A stretch of DNA of 64,000 nt from Bacteroides sp. (lineage in GTDB: Bacteria; Bacteroidota; Bacteroidia; Bacteroidales; Bacteroidaceae): positions 62,001 to 126,000 of the forward strand of contig JALCME010000009.1 of assembly GCA_022648295.1 (NCBI GenBank). Reading direction: 5' to 3'. Below, piece by piece: positions 28,137 to 35,693 of the stretch. The translations under genes were made by a program, and so were the position numbers. The notes beneath the pieces are model-generated. The model did no database searches. It was not told where the DNA came from and saw nothing but the letters and a program-made list of their open reading frames with translations. Position 1 is the stretch's first letter. The number at the start of each line of letters is the position of its first letter.

Positions 28137-28173
28137 AAATATACATCAATGTATAATACATTGATGTATATTT
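28137..28173 (-). terminator. 37-bp palindrome, probable terminator of the lipoprotein gene
   Basis: An 18-bp arm beginning AAATATACATCAATG is perfectly repeated in inverse around a single central A (28155). On the minus strand it is followed by a run of six T, so it can terminate the gene ending at 28226. The length and perfection exceed those of ordinary terminators. Confidence 0.65.
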
Positions 28174-28225
28174 AATGCAGACCTTGTCTTAATACAACAA
28201 AACCATACATATCTACTATTAGACA

Positions 28226-28789
28226 CTACCTAGTCCCATACTCCCCACTGACAACGATTGAGTCCGAGGGGTTGTCCCTATTATACAATATGCCATCCAC
28301 TTTAGCTTCAAGAATAGGATGGAAGGAATCTGCATAAGTCAGGCTTATAACCTCCACACGAAAAGGCCTTTCTTCTTTGGGCAAATATACAATATCCCGA
28401 TTATCTGCAGCAGTAATACGAATTGATACCTCATTCTTACTCCAATCACCTATAATAGGCTGAGAAACATAACGTATTCCCTTATAAAGAGGATAAAGCG
28501 TTACTCCAAGTGCCCTATCTCCCCCGTAATGGATACCCGTACTCATCCCCTTTATTGAATCCAACGGAACTTTAGAATCTGTTTGAAGAGCTGTTTTCAT
28601 TGTGTTAACAGGCGTATCACCATGCGGTTCATTCTCTAAAGTGTATTCCGTACCATCTATTGTTCCTTTAAAATACCCCCAATACCATGAGTTATCTTTG
28701 GGAGTAGAAATTTCATCATCATTGCTACAAGATGATAAAAAAGGCATTCCCAAGAATATACTGAATACTAAAACAAATACTCTCTTCAT
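28226..28789 (-). CDS. Small lipoprotein, DUF5025-like
   Basis: I take the start at the ATG at 28789 (MKRVFVLVFSIFLG), giving 187 residues; the frame opens at 28828 but that adds a Met/Ile-rich tail ahead of a complete signal peptide. The lipobox is FLSSC, followed by SNDDE, an acidic sequence that suits surface export. FKGTIDGTEYTLEN near the mature N-terminus resembles DUF5025-type Bacteroides lipoproteins. The remainder looks beta-rich. Function unknown. Confidence 0.65.
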   Translation of the reverse strand: MKRVFVLVFSIFLGMPFLSSCSNDDEISTPKDNSWYWGYFKGTIDGTEYTLENEPHGDTPVNTMKTALQTDSKVPLDSIKGMSTGIHYGGDRALGVTLYPLYKGIRYVSQPIIGDWSKNEVSIRITAADNRDIVYLPKEERPFRVEVISLTYADSFHPILEAKVDGILYNRDNPSDSIVVSGEYGTR

Positions 28790-28828
28790 ATTCATAAACA
28801 TTATTATCATAATGTTCTTATTTAACAT

Positions 28829-29273
28829 ACAAACTAAGACTATTCTACTGATTTATGACGACAAAATTAGAGAATCCTACTAATATATAGAAATATATAT
28901 AGTCACACTTTAAATACATAACAACATGTATATCAGAGAAATAAAAGACGATACAGTCACATTTTCAAGAGAAGATATTGCTAATAAAGTCAAATACCAT
29001 TTTCTCTGCTTGATGCCGCTTTCATGTTCAACCAGTAATAGAGTATTACATTTACACTTCTATTCATTTATCTTTATTGTCTCATTGTCAGTTTCCCTGA
29101 GCAAGAGACAGATCCTCTACGAGAAAAGCTCTGTTCCTCGTAGAGCAAGCATACCTTCATCGTAGAGCAACAAGACCTTGCTCTACGAGATTCCATACTA
29201 TTAATAAACAGCCTCATATACAGTTATTTACAGTTTTACTTCTTGTTATTTCTTTTCTTAACTATGACTTACG
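28829..29273. other. Intergenic region with alternating short inverted repeats
   Basis: 445 bases without a supported gene. A 79-codon plus frame at 28926-29165 has no recognisable features. The notable content is the four-copy repeat at 29115-29188. Confidence 0.5.
29115..29188. repeat. Four alternating copies of a CTCGTAGAGCAA element
   Basis: CTCTACGAG (29115-29123), CTCGTAGAG (29137-29145), TCGTAGAGCAA (29160-29170) and TTGCTCTACGA (29178-29188) form two adjacent hairpins, the second with a perfect 11-bp stem and a 7-base loop. Alternative pairing between copies is possible. Confidence 0.75.
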
Positions 29274-29520
29274 TTATGAAGCCAACTTTATTTTTTCTTC
29301 CTTTCTGATTTCTTGATTACGCCTGGGATCAATCTGTATGTAATCCCTGTCATATAATTCTCCTTTGTGAATCAAACAGTAGAGGATTCGAAGTAATTTA
29401 TTGGCTATGTTATTCATCACCAGATAATAAGGTTTCTTCTCGATCTGATACTTTCTAATAAAATACAGCAAAATATCCTTATTGTAGTCTTTGAAAGAAA
29501 AAACAACCTTAATTAATTTA
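29274..29520 (-). pseudogene. C-terminal remnant of an IS110-family transposase
   Basis: The minus-strand frame encodes DYNKDILLYFIRKYQ, then KKPYYLVMNNIANKLLRIL YCLIHKGELYD, which resembles the C-terminal end of IS110/IS116-type transposases (ANKLLRI...L segment). The rest of the transposase is missing: upstream, the frame crosses into the promoter and coding region of the TPR regulator and no longer resembles a transposase. About 80 residues of the element survive. The upstream limit near 29520 is approximate. Confidence 0.55.
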
Positions 29521-29522
29521 TG

Positions 29523-29530
29523 TATCTTTG
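29523..29530 (+). promoter_or_regulatory. -7 promoter box for TPR regulator A
   Basis: TATCTTTG matches TAnnTTTG, 20 bases ahead of the ATG at 29551, close to or inside the end of the transposase remnant. Confidence 0.5.
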
Positions 29531-29550
29531 TAAGTGAAAAAGTATAATAC

Positions 29551-31260
29551 ATGTCTGTAACCAACAATAAGATCATTAGCTTTTTACTGTTAACGCTATT
29601 TCTGCTTTGCTCATGCTCTTCAGATAAAAAAACAGATACACTTTTTTCACAAGCCGACTCTCTACTAACAGAACGTCCCGATAGTGCACTGGCACTACTT
29701 AAAATGAGTCCGAAAGAATTGCAAGAACTTTCAGACAAAGAACGCGCCCGTTATACTCTACTATTGGCTAAAGCTACAGACAAAGCCGAACAATCGTTAC
29801 TTCCCTGTGATTCTTTATTAAACTTAGCACTACACTATTACCACAAAGCAAATAAAGAGCGGGCCATAGCATTGCTCTACAAAGCAAGACTTGAAATAGA
29901 AATGAACAGCACGGAAGAAGCAATCGGACATTTACAAGAAGGATTGGCAATACTAAAGAATTTCCCCAATGAAGTTGAAACACGAAGAAATACCTTAAGC
30001 TCTCTGGGAAACCTTTACTATAATGCAAGGTATTACAATGAATCCATAAAAATCTACCGCCAGCTCTATGAATGTTGTACGACAGACAAAGATAAGTCTA
30101 TTGCACTATATAACATTAGTTCTTCTTATGCCATAACAGACCAAATTGACTCGACTCTTAGCACAGGACGCAAGGCTTTAAATTATGCCATCTCTTCCGG
30201 AGATTCCTCCATTACTGCGAACATCAACCTATCCTTAAGCCTCGACTTTTATGATTCTGACAACCTAGACTCAGCCCTATACTATGCACGAGAAGCTCTC
30301 AAGAATGCACCTCAAAAAGAGCCCAAAGGCAGATACTACTACAATTTAGGAAACATATTATTAGAGGCAAGAGAAAACAAGGACACTGTTTCTTCCTACA
30401 TCAATAAAGCCATAGAGGACCAATCTTTTAATGGAAAATGTTTATGCCTCCGTAGTCTAAGTGATTTGAACAAGGAGCTGGGAAACTATAAAGCATCTAC
30501 CAACTATCTGGAAAGATACATTGATATTATAGACTCCACTTTCACTGAGGAGCAAGCAACGAAAGTTCAGCAACTGATTTATGGATACAAAACAAAAATG
30601 AAAGTTCGTGAAGAACGGCTTAAAGAGCAACGCACCTTATGGATTATCATAGCCAGTTTTGGGCTTATCTGCTTTCTTATTATACTAATCTATCAAAACT
30701 ATATAAATCGAAAGAAAACACAACAACTCCATTACCAACAGGCACTGGAACAAACCCGGAGTAAACTTTCTTCCCTGCAAGCCACCATACATGACAATCA
30801 ATCCATTATTCACTTCCTCCAACAACAATGCAGCAATTTGGAAGAAGAGAAACAGAAAAATAAGCAGCAAATACAGGAAAGAGAACAGTCCGTTACACAA
30901 TTAGAGGAAGAGAAGTTACAACTATACAACGGACTATTCAGTCAAAGTGATATTTGCAAAAAGATAACCGCTTTAAGCAATCAGGACTTAGCTGATAAGA
31001 AAAACTTAAAGGTATTAACCATCAGCGAACAAGATAAGTTGAGAAAAACGATATATGACATCTATACCGATTATATCAATGAACTTCAGAAAAATTATCC
31101 CCGACTAACAGAAGATGATATATTATTGCTCTGCTTACAAAAGACTTCACTTGATTCAAGAGTAATAGCACTCTGCTTTGGTTACAGTGATACACATGCC
31201 ATCAATCAGCGGAAGTCCAGAATAAAAGAGAGAATGAGAGACACTGAAATAGAAATGTGA
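29551..31260 (+). CDS. Membrane-anchored TPR regulator with C-terminal HTH (copy A)
   Basis: A 569-residue protein: lipoprotein-type signal (LLCSC, Cys22), TPR-like repeats to about residue 330 (RAIALLYKARLEIE, LGNLYYNARYYNESIKIY, SALYYAREALKNA), one membrane segment (about 362-384), a long coiled coil (about 385-460), and a C-terminal domain with a LuxR-like helix-turn-helix (LTEDDILLLCLQK, IALCFGYSD, QRKSRIKERM). A paralogue of the same build lies at 51054-52685. In both places a DUF3244 gene follows in the same direction. I infer a signal-sensing transcription regulator of the downstream genes. Signal and DNA site are unknown. Confidence 0.75.
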   Translation: MSVTNNKIISFLLLTLFLLCSCSSDKKTDTLFSQADSLLTERPDSALALLKMSPKELQELSDKERARYTLLLAKATDKAEQSLLPCDSLLNLALHYYHKANKERAIALLYKARLEIEMNSTEEAIGHLQEGLAILKNFPNEVETRRNTLSSLGNLYYNARYYNESIKIYRQLYECCTTDKDKSIALYNISSSYAITDQIDSTLSTGRKALNYAISSGDSSITANINLSLSLDFYDSDNLDSALYYAREALKNAPQKEPKGRYYYNLGNILLEARENKDTVSSYINKAIEDQSFNGKCLCLRSLSDLNKELGNYKASTNYLERYIDIIDSTFTEEQATKVQQLIYGYKTKMKVREERLKEQRTLWIIIASFGLICFLIILIYQNYINRKKTQQLHYQQALEQTRSKLSSLQATIHDNQSIIHFLQQQCSNLEEEKQKNKQQIQEREQSVTQLEEEKLQLYNGLFSQSDICKKITALSNQDLADKKNLKVLTISEQDKLRKTIYDIYTDYINELQKNYPRLTEDDILLLCLQKTSLDSRVIALCFGYSDTHAINQRKSRIKERMRDTEIEM

Positions 31261-31336
31261 CTATTAGTCCTCAATAGCATCTAATAATCAGCATATTACA
31301 AGAACGAAGTGTGACCGTAAATACTTCCTCGTAATC

Positions 31337-31358
31337 TTCATTTACCCTAATTTTGCTG
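31337..31358 (+). promoter_or_regulatory. Promoter element shared with the second DUF3244 gene
   Basis: TTCATTTAC, then TAATTTTGCTG (-7 box TAATTTTG at 31348-31355), 28 bases between box and ATG. The same words TTCATCTAC and TAATTTTGCTG precede the DUF3244 gene at 50905 on the minus strand. Confidence 0.5.
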
Positions 31359-31383
31359 TCATTATCAATAATACAATTGAAGT

Positions 31384-31767
31384 ATGAAAGCAAATCTCTT
31401 AACTATTTTATTATCGGTATTATTCATTATACCAATAAATGCAGCGACAGAAAAACGAGGAACACACTTCCATATGCAACGCCTCTTAATGAAAAAAGGT
31501 GCCAGCACGCGTAGCACTCCTGATTTCAGCATCACTGTTGAAGATAAAAATAATACCTTAGCAATTATTTTCCAATCTCCTCTGCCTAATGCCGAAGTTT
31601 CCATAACAGACAGCAACGGAAACACAGTGATTAACGAACCTCATATTTCTATTTATGAAGGCAAAGTTCTGTACATCCATGCTCCAAATGCTTACCCTTA
31701 CATGATAGAAATCACTTCTCCCTCCATGGATGTGAGTGGGGAAATTACACAAGAAATATCCTTGTAG
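31384..31767 (+). CDS. Small exported DUF3244-type protein (copy A)
   Basis: A 127-residue protein with signal peptide MKANLLTILLSVLFIIPINA. The mature part has a short basic stretch, then a single Ig-like beta-sandwich: ITVEDKNNTLAIIFQSPLPNAEVSITDSNGN, VLYIHAPNAYPYMIEI. This resembles the Bacteroides DUF3244 family. It follows regulator A by 123 bases with its own -7 box and precedes the CDC-like lipoprotein by 52 bases. Function unknown. Confidence 0.7.
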   Translation: MKANLLTILLSVLFIIPINAATEKRGTHFHMQRLLMKKGASTRSTPDFSITVEDKNNTLAIIFQSPLPNAEVSITDSNGNTVINEPHISIYEGKVLYIHAPNAYPYMIEITSPSMDVSGEITQEISL

Positions 31768-31819
31768 ATAAAAAGTAAAGACATAACTTCCTTATGTTAG
31801 AAACAAACACTATATTAAA

Positions 31820-32848
31820 ATGAAAAAAAGCATTCTAAGTTCTTTTCTATTTTTCTTTATTTGCTTAAGCTGTCAAAAAGAAGAGAATATTGACAATGAA
31901 AGCAATATTAAGGGAAGATTTGATAATATACCTTTCAAATGGGATTATACATTTACTCCTGGCACAGACGATCAACTGTTTATTGGAGATAAATTTATTT
32001 CTGTGGAAAATAGATTTGTCGTAACTCCTCCCCCTCTTTATATAGGTGCAGCATACAATAAGAAAGACTTTGGCACATCTTTCAGTCCCGAAATAACAAA
32101 TGCGAAAAATCCTATTGACATTATTTTCAATTTTCACGTACCTTTTACAGGAACAGTCAATCAGGAACATGGTTCAGTGGGATATAAAACGTTACTCGCG
32201 GAATCCCTAAAATCAAAACAATATAAAGAATATATAAAAAACAAACATTCCCCCTATGAAATCAGATTGACCGAAATATTTTCAAATCAAGATATTCAAA
32301 AAGCATTCTCCAATAATACGAAATTAGGAGAAATTATATCTAACGAGGTTGAACACATATCTAGCAAAAAAGCAATAAAAAGCCGATTAATTGGACAAAT
32401 ACGAAGTGAGAGCTTTACTGCATACATGGACTTTCCTGTTAATAACTTTTTTAAAGAAAAAGTAGATATGCAAGAAAAACCTGTATATATACGTTCCCTC
32501 AGTTATGGAAAAGTTGCCTATTTTGTAATAGAAAGCAATTATTCATACGAAAAGGTAGAGCAGCTCATTTTATCAAAATTTGCTTTACAAAATACTCTAG
32601 ATAATGAAATGGATATTCTAAAAGAATCAATCATTGAATTATTCACAATTACAGATGAACTTCAGACAGCCAAAATTTCCAACACTTTTCAAGACCTAGA
32701 AGAATTCATAAATGCACCATTCACCGAAAGTTCTTATGGGTATCCAATATACTGCCAAGGAGTCTATACAGAAAATAATGCATTTTATAACAATAAAGAT
32801 CATAGTGACAATAGATTGCTTATGAAAACATCTACAAGTAACACATAA
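31820..32848 (+). CDS. Cholesterol-dependent cytolysin-like (CDC-like) lipoprotein
   Basis: A 342-residue protein with a lipoprotein-like signal (CLSC, Cys18) followed by QKEE, which resembles the K-(D/E)2 surface-export signal of Bacteroidota. The body aligns by eye with domains 1-3 of thiol-activated cytolysins such as perfringolysin O: SFSPEITNAKNPIDIIFNF, a Ser/Lys-rich helix region, and KPVYIRSLSYGKVAYFVIES (220-239), matching the cytolysin segment with VAYGRTIYVKLE and its helix after. YPIYCQGVYTENNAF (308-322) matches YPISYTSVFLKDNS. Domain 4 with the undecapeptide is absent. The Gly-Gly pair of the beta4/beta5 hinge seems missing (FTIT). Pore formation is inferred, not shown. Confidence 0.7.
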   Translation: MKKSILSSFLFFFICLSCQKEENIDNESNIKGRFDNIPFKWDYTFTPGTDDQLFIGDKFISVENRFVVTPPPLYIGAAYNKKDFGTSFSPEITNAKNPIDIIFNFHVPFTGTVNQEHGSVGYKTLLAESLKSKQYKEYIKNKHSPYEIRLTEIFSNQDIQKAFSNNTKLGEIISNEVEHISSKKAIKSRLIGQIRSESFTAYMDFPVNNFFKEKVDMQEKPVYIRSLSYGKVAYFVIESNYSYEKVEQLILSKFALQNTLDNEMDILKESIIELFTITDELQTAKISNTFQDLEEFINAPFTESSYGYPIYCQGVYTENNAFYNNKDHSDNRLLMKTSTSNT

Positions 32849-32878
32849 AGCTTTAGATTAATAAATAATAAAACAACG

Positions 32879-33580
32879 ATGAAGAAGATTCTAACAATTT
32901 TACTACTCACGTTATGGTTAGTGCCATATAGTTTTGCACAAGTTAAGTTTGGTGTAGAAACAGGGATGAACTTATCCCATTATAAAACCAGTAGCCGTTA
33001 TCAAGCTCAGAAAAAAGGTGGCATGGAAGCTGGATTTCAGCTAGGAGGAACAGTAGACTACACTTTTTGCCACCATTGGTTATTAATATCTGGCGCATCT
33101 TTTATGCAAACTCAAAGCAAGATGGAATTAGCAGATTACATGAACTTCTATTTCCCCAATACAAAGATTAAACAAAATCATATAGTAGTGCCATTAAAGG
33201 TGGGTTATAACTTTCACCTCGGTAAAAAGTTTAGCTTGGTTCCATTTATTGGAATATATGGTTCCTACAATTTCAGTGCTGGCAAATGCCCTCTGGATAT
33301 TGCTTATCCGTCAGAGAGTGGAGTGAGAATAGAAAAAACAAAATGGAATCCAATGAAAGGTTATTCATATATCATTCCTAATGCAAACTTACCTTACGAT
33401 TATGAAGCCAAACTTTCTGCCCTCCGCCATTGGACATATGGAGGAACAGGCGGAATAAAAGCTATTATAGCAGATCATTACACTATTTCTTTCTCTTATT
33501 ACGAAGCCATCAAGAAAGTGCAAAAGCAATGTAGTTTAAGAAATTATGGTTATCAGCTCTCCGTAGGTTATCAATTCTAA
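32879..33580 (+). CDS. Outer-membrane beta-barrel protein (PorT-like)
   Basis: A 233-residue protein with signal peptide ending PYSFA/Q. Strands of a small barrel are visible: VKFGVETGMNLSHY, GFQLGGTVDYTF, HWLLISGASFMQTQ, IVVPLKVGYNFHL, FSLVPFIGIYGSYNF and a C-terminal YGYQLSVGYQF with terminal Phe. It begins 30 bases after the CDC-like gene and is probably cotranscribed. It might protect the producer, anchor the lipoprotein or help its export, but the sequence alone does not decide. Confidence 0.75.
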   Translation: MKKILTILLLTLWLVPYSFAQVKFGVETGMNLSHYKTSSRYQAQKKGGMEAGFQLGGTVDYTFCHHWLLISGASFMQTQSKMELADYMNFYFPNTKIKQNHIVVPLKVGYNFHLGKKFSLVPFIGIYGSYNFSAGKCPLDIAYPSESGVRIEKTKWNPMKGYSYIIPNANLPYDYEAKLSALRHWTYGGTGGIKAIIADHYTISFSYYEAIKKVQKQCSLRNYGYQLSVGYQF

Positions 33581-33726
33581 AAAGCTATAACATGAGCAAG
33601 GTGGAGAACTTCTACAATGAAAACGTTTAGAAGCTCTTCACTATGCTTTATAATAAGAATCTCAATACTTAAAGTCTTTCATACATGCCCTTCCTGATAC
33701 AAGGTACATAAAGCTCCAATATACTC

Positions 33727-34974
33727 TTATTGGTAAATCAAAGTGGAGAGATAATCTTCTGCAAAAATTTCATTGGCTACTTGAAGCAGATCTTCCGAAG
33801 TGAGCTGTTCAATACGCCGGAATATGATTTCAGGGCTTTCATACTTGTTATAATGCAAAAATGTCTTCGCCATACCCAAAGCATTGTTCTCATTGTTATC
33901 GAAAGCAACACCAATCTGACCTATAAGCTGTTTCTTGGCCACGGCAAGCTGCAAAGGAGTCATCTTAACGTCACGCAGATGCTTTAATTCCTTTAATACC
34001 AACTTCGTACAAACAGCTGCATCTGACTGATCCGAACCGAAATAGATACAAAAGACACCGGTATCGGTATAGGCCGTCATATTTGCTTCCACATTATAAA
34101 CCAAACCACGACGTTCACGCAAAGCAACATTTAGTCGGCTATTCATCCCCGGACCACCAAGAATATTACTCAGCATATAGAGAGCCGTACACTTTTTATC
34201 GTAAGCATCGTAAGATCTGGCACCTATCATAACATGAGTTTGGTGAGTATCTTTATGAATGGTACGATTCTGAGGTACATACCCGGGTAATGCCAAGCGA
34301 GGCTTATCAACGCTAATTGCCGGAACATCAGCCAACAGTTTTTTAGCCCAACGCACCACCTGATTAAACGGCAAATTGCCCCAGACGAAAAAGACCATGT
34401 TCCCGGGATGATAGAAACGGGAAGTAAAAGACGCAGCATCTTCGCTACGGAAAGTCCTCAACAAATCAGGTTTCCCTAGAATATTACGACCTAATGGATG
34501 ATCGCGAAAAACAAGATCCTCGAAGTCATCGAAAATAAGTTCAGAAGGAGTATCCTCATAAGACTGTATTTCATCAATAATGACTTCCGTTTCCTTCTCA
34601 ATTTCCTGTTGCGGAAACGTGGAATGAAATACAATATCCGTTAGTAATTCGAAGGCACGGCCAAAGTGCTCGGTCAGGAAAGCCGAATAGATTACGGTTT
34701 CTTCTTTGTTGGTATAAGCATTCAAATCCCCGCCTACATTCTCCATCCGGTTGAGTATATGCCAGGCTTTGCGTTTCTGTGTACCTTTAAAAATGAGATG
34801 CTCCACAAAATGGGCCATTCCCTCTTCACTTGCTTGCTCATCGCGCGTACCCGCATCCACGGCAAAACCACAATAAGCAACATTGGAAAGTATTGGTTGG
34901 TGAATGATACGCAAACCATTCTCAAGAGTATACGTATTATATTCCAAAAGAGGAATAGGTGCTAACTTTTTCAT
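33727..34974 (-). CDS. M16 family zinc metallopeptidase
   Basis: A 415-residue peptidase of the pitrilysin/processing-peptidase family. The inverted zinc motif is H55-F-V-E58-H59, with the third ligand E135 in VIIDEIQSYEDTP. NVGGDLNAYTNKEETVIYS is typical of the M16B group, and the C-terminal half has RERRGLVYNVEANMTAYTDTGVF. No signal peptide is visible. A -7-like box lies at 35002-35009. Confidence 0.9.
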   Translation of the reverse strand: MKKLAPIPLLEYNTYTLENGLRIIHQPILSNVAYCGFAVDAGTRDEQASEEGMAHFVEHLIFKGTQKRKAWHILNRMENVGGDLNAYTNKEETVIYSAFLTEHFGRAFELLTDIVFHSTFPQQEIEKETEVIIDEIQSYEDTPSELIFDDFEDLVFRDHPLGRNILGKPDLLRTFRSEDAASFTSRFYHPGNMVFFVWGNLPFNQVVRWAKKLLADVPAISVDKPRLALPGYVPQNRTIHKDTHQTHVMIGARSYDAYDKKCTALYMLSNILGGPGMNSRLNVALRERRGLVYNVEANMTAYTDTGVFCIYFGSDQSDAAVCTKLVLKELKHLRDVKMTPLQLAVAKKQLIGQIGVAFDNNENNALGMAKTFLHYNKYESPEIIFRRIEQLTSEDLLQVANEIFAEDYLSTLIYQ

Positions 34975-35001
34975 TATAAAGCTCTAAACTAATTAAGAGC
35001 A

Positions 35002-35009
35002 CAAAAATA
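35002..35009 (-). promoter_or_regulatory. -7 promoter box for the M16 peptidase gene
   Basis: Plus-strand CAAAAATA reads TATTTTTG on the minus strand, a TAnnTTTG match 27 bases upstream of the ATG at 34974. Confidence 0.4.
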
Positions 35010-35084
35010 CAATAAAACTTATTGCCATTTATGGAAAATTGCAGATATTTGTGAGCTATATAATGACTAATACTACAAAAAAAG

Positions 35085-35693
35085 ATGATGATTGCATCCA
35101 TTCAGGAGCTTTTGCAGAAAGAAGCACAAGCCGTATTGAACATTCCCGTAACAGACGCTTACGAAAAGGCCGTTCAACTTATTGTAGAACACGTTCACGA
35201 GAAAAAAGGCAAATTGGTTACTTCTGGCATGGGTAAAGCCGGACAAATTGCAATGAATATTGCCACTACATTTTGCTCTACAGGAATTCCATCTGTTTTT
35301 CTGCATCCAAGTGAAGCCCAACACGGTGATCTAGGTATTTTGCAAGAAAATGATTTACTCTTGCTAATTTCAAATTCCGGAAAGACCCGCGAAATTGTAG
35401 AATTAACCCAATTGGCGCACAATCTCGACCCCAAGTTAAGATTCATTGTAATCACGGGCAATCCGGACAGTCCGCTAGCCCATGAATCTGACGTATGCAT
35501 TAGCACTGGAAGTCCCAAAGAAGTGTGCGTGCTTGGTATGACGCCAACTACTTCAACAACGGCAATGACAGTTATCGGAGATATTTTGGTAGTGCAGGTA
35601 ATGAAGCAAACAGGATTTACCATTGCAGATTATTCCAAACGTCATCATGGTGGCTACCTCGGTGAAAAGTCAAGGCAATTATGCGAAAAGTAG
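35085..35693 (+). CDS. kdsD: D-arabinose 5-phosphate isomerase, SIS-only type
   Basis: A 202-residue SIS-domain isomerase of the KpsF/GutQ family, making arabinose 5-phosphate for Kdo synthesis. Visible motifs are SGMGKAGQIAMN, TFCSTGIPSVFLHPSEAQHGDLG, LLISNSGKTREIVEL, and TTSTTAMTVIGD with SKRHHGGYLG. It lacks the tandem CBS domains of the E. coli enzyme (328 residues); a lone-SIS isomerase is known from B. fragilis. It overlaps the following sugar kinase gene by 13 bases. A methionine one codon downstream is an alternative start. Confidence 0.85.
   Translation: MMIASIQELLQKEAQAVLNIPVTDAYEKAVQLIVEHVHEKKGKLVTSGMGKAGQIAMNIATTFCSTGIPSVFLHPSEAQHGDLGILQENDLLLLISNSGKTREIVELTQLAHNLDPKLRFIVITGNPDSPLAHESDVCISTGSPKEVCVLGMTPTTSTTAMTVIGDILVVQVMKQTGFTIADYSKRHHGGYLGEKSRQLCEK

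Larger units (their letters stand above)
27521..28225. other. Repeat-rich intergenic region after queH
   Basis: 705 bases with no gene I can support. In order it contains GTGACGGC direct repeats with a plus-strand terminator (27641-27699), a 14-bp inverted repeat and a 16-bp palindrome (27924-28006), and a 37-bp near-perfect palindrome (28137-28173). A minus-strand open frame at 27628-28020 crosses these structures and is not convincing as a gene. Confidence 0.6.

Noticed and set aside
28926..29165. 79-codon plus-strand open frame
   Set aside because: No recognisable motif, and its end falls in the CTCGTAGAG repeats; more likely a chance frame.
29521..29738. N-terminal extension of the minus-strand frame at 29274-29738
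   Set aside because: It is antisense to the signal peptide and first repeats of TPR regulator A. Only the part below about 29520 resembles a transposase.
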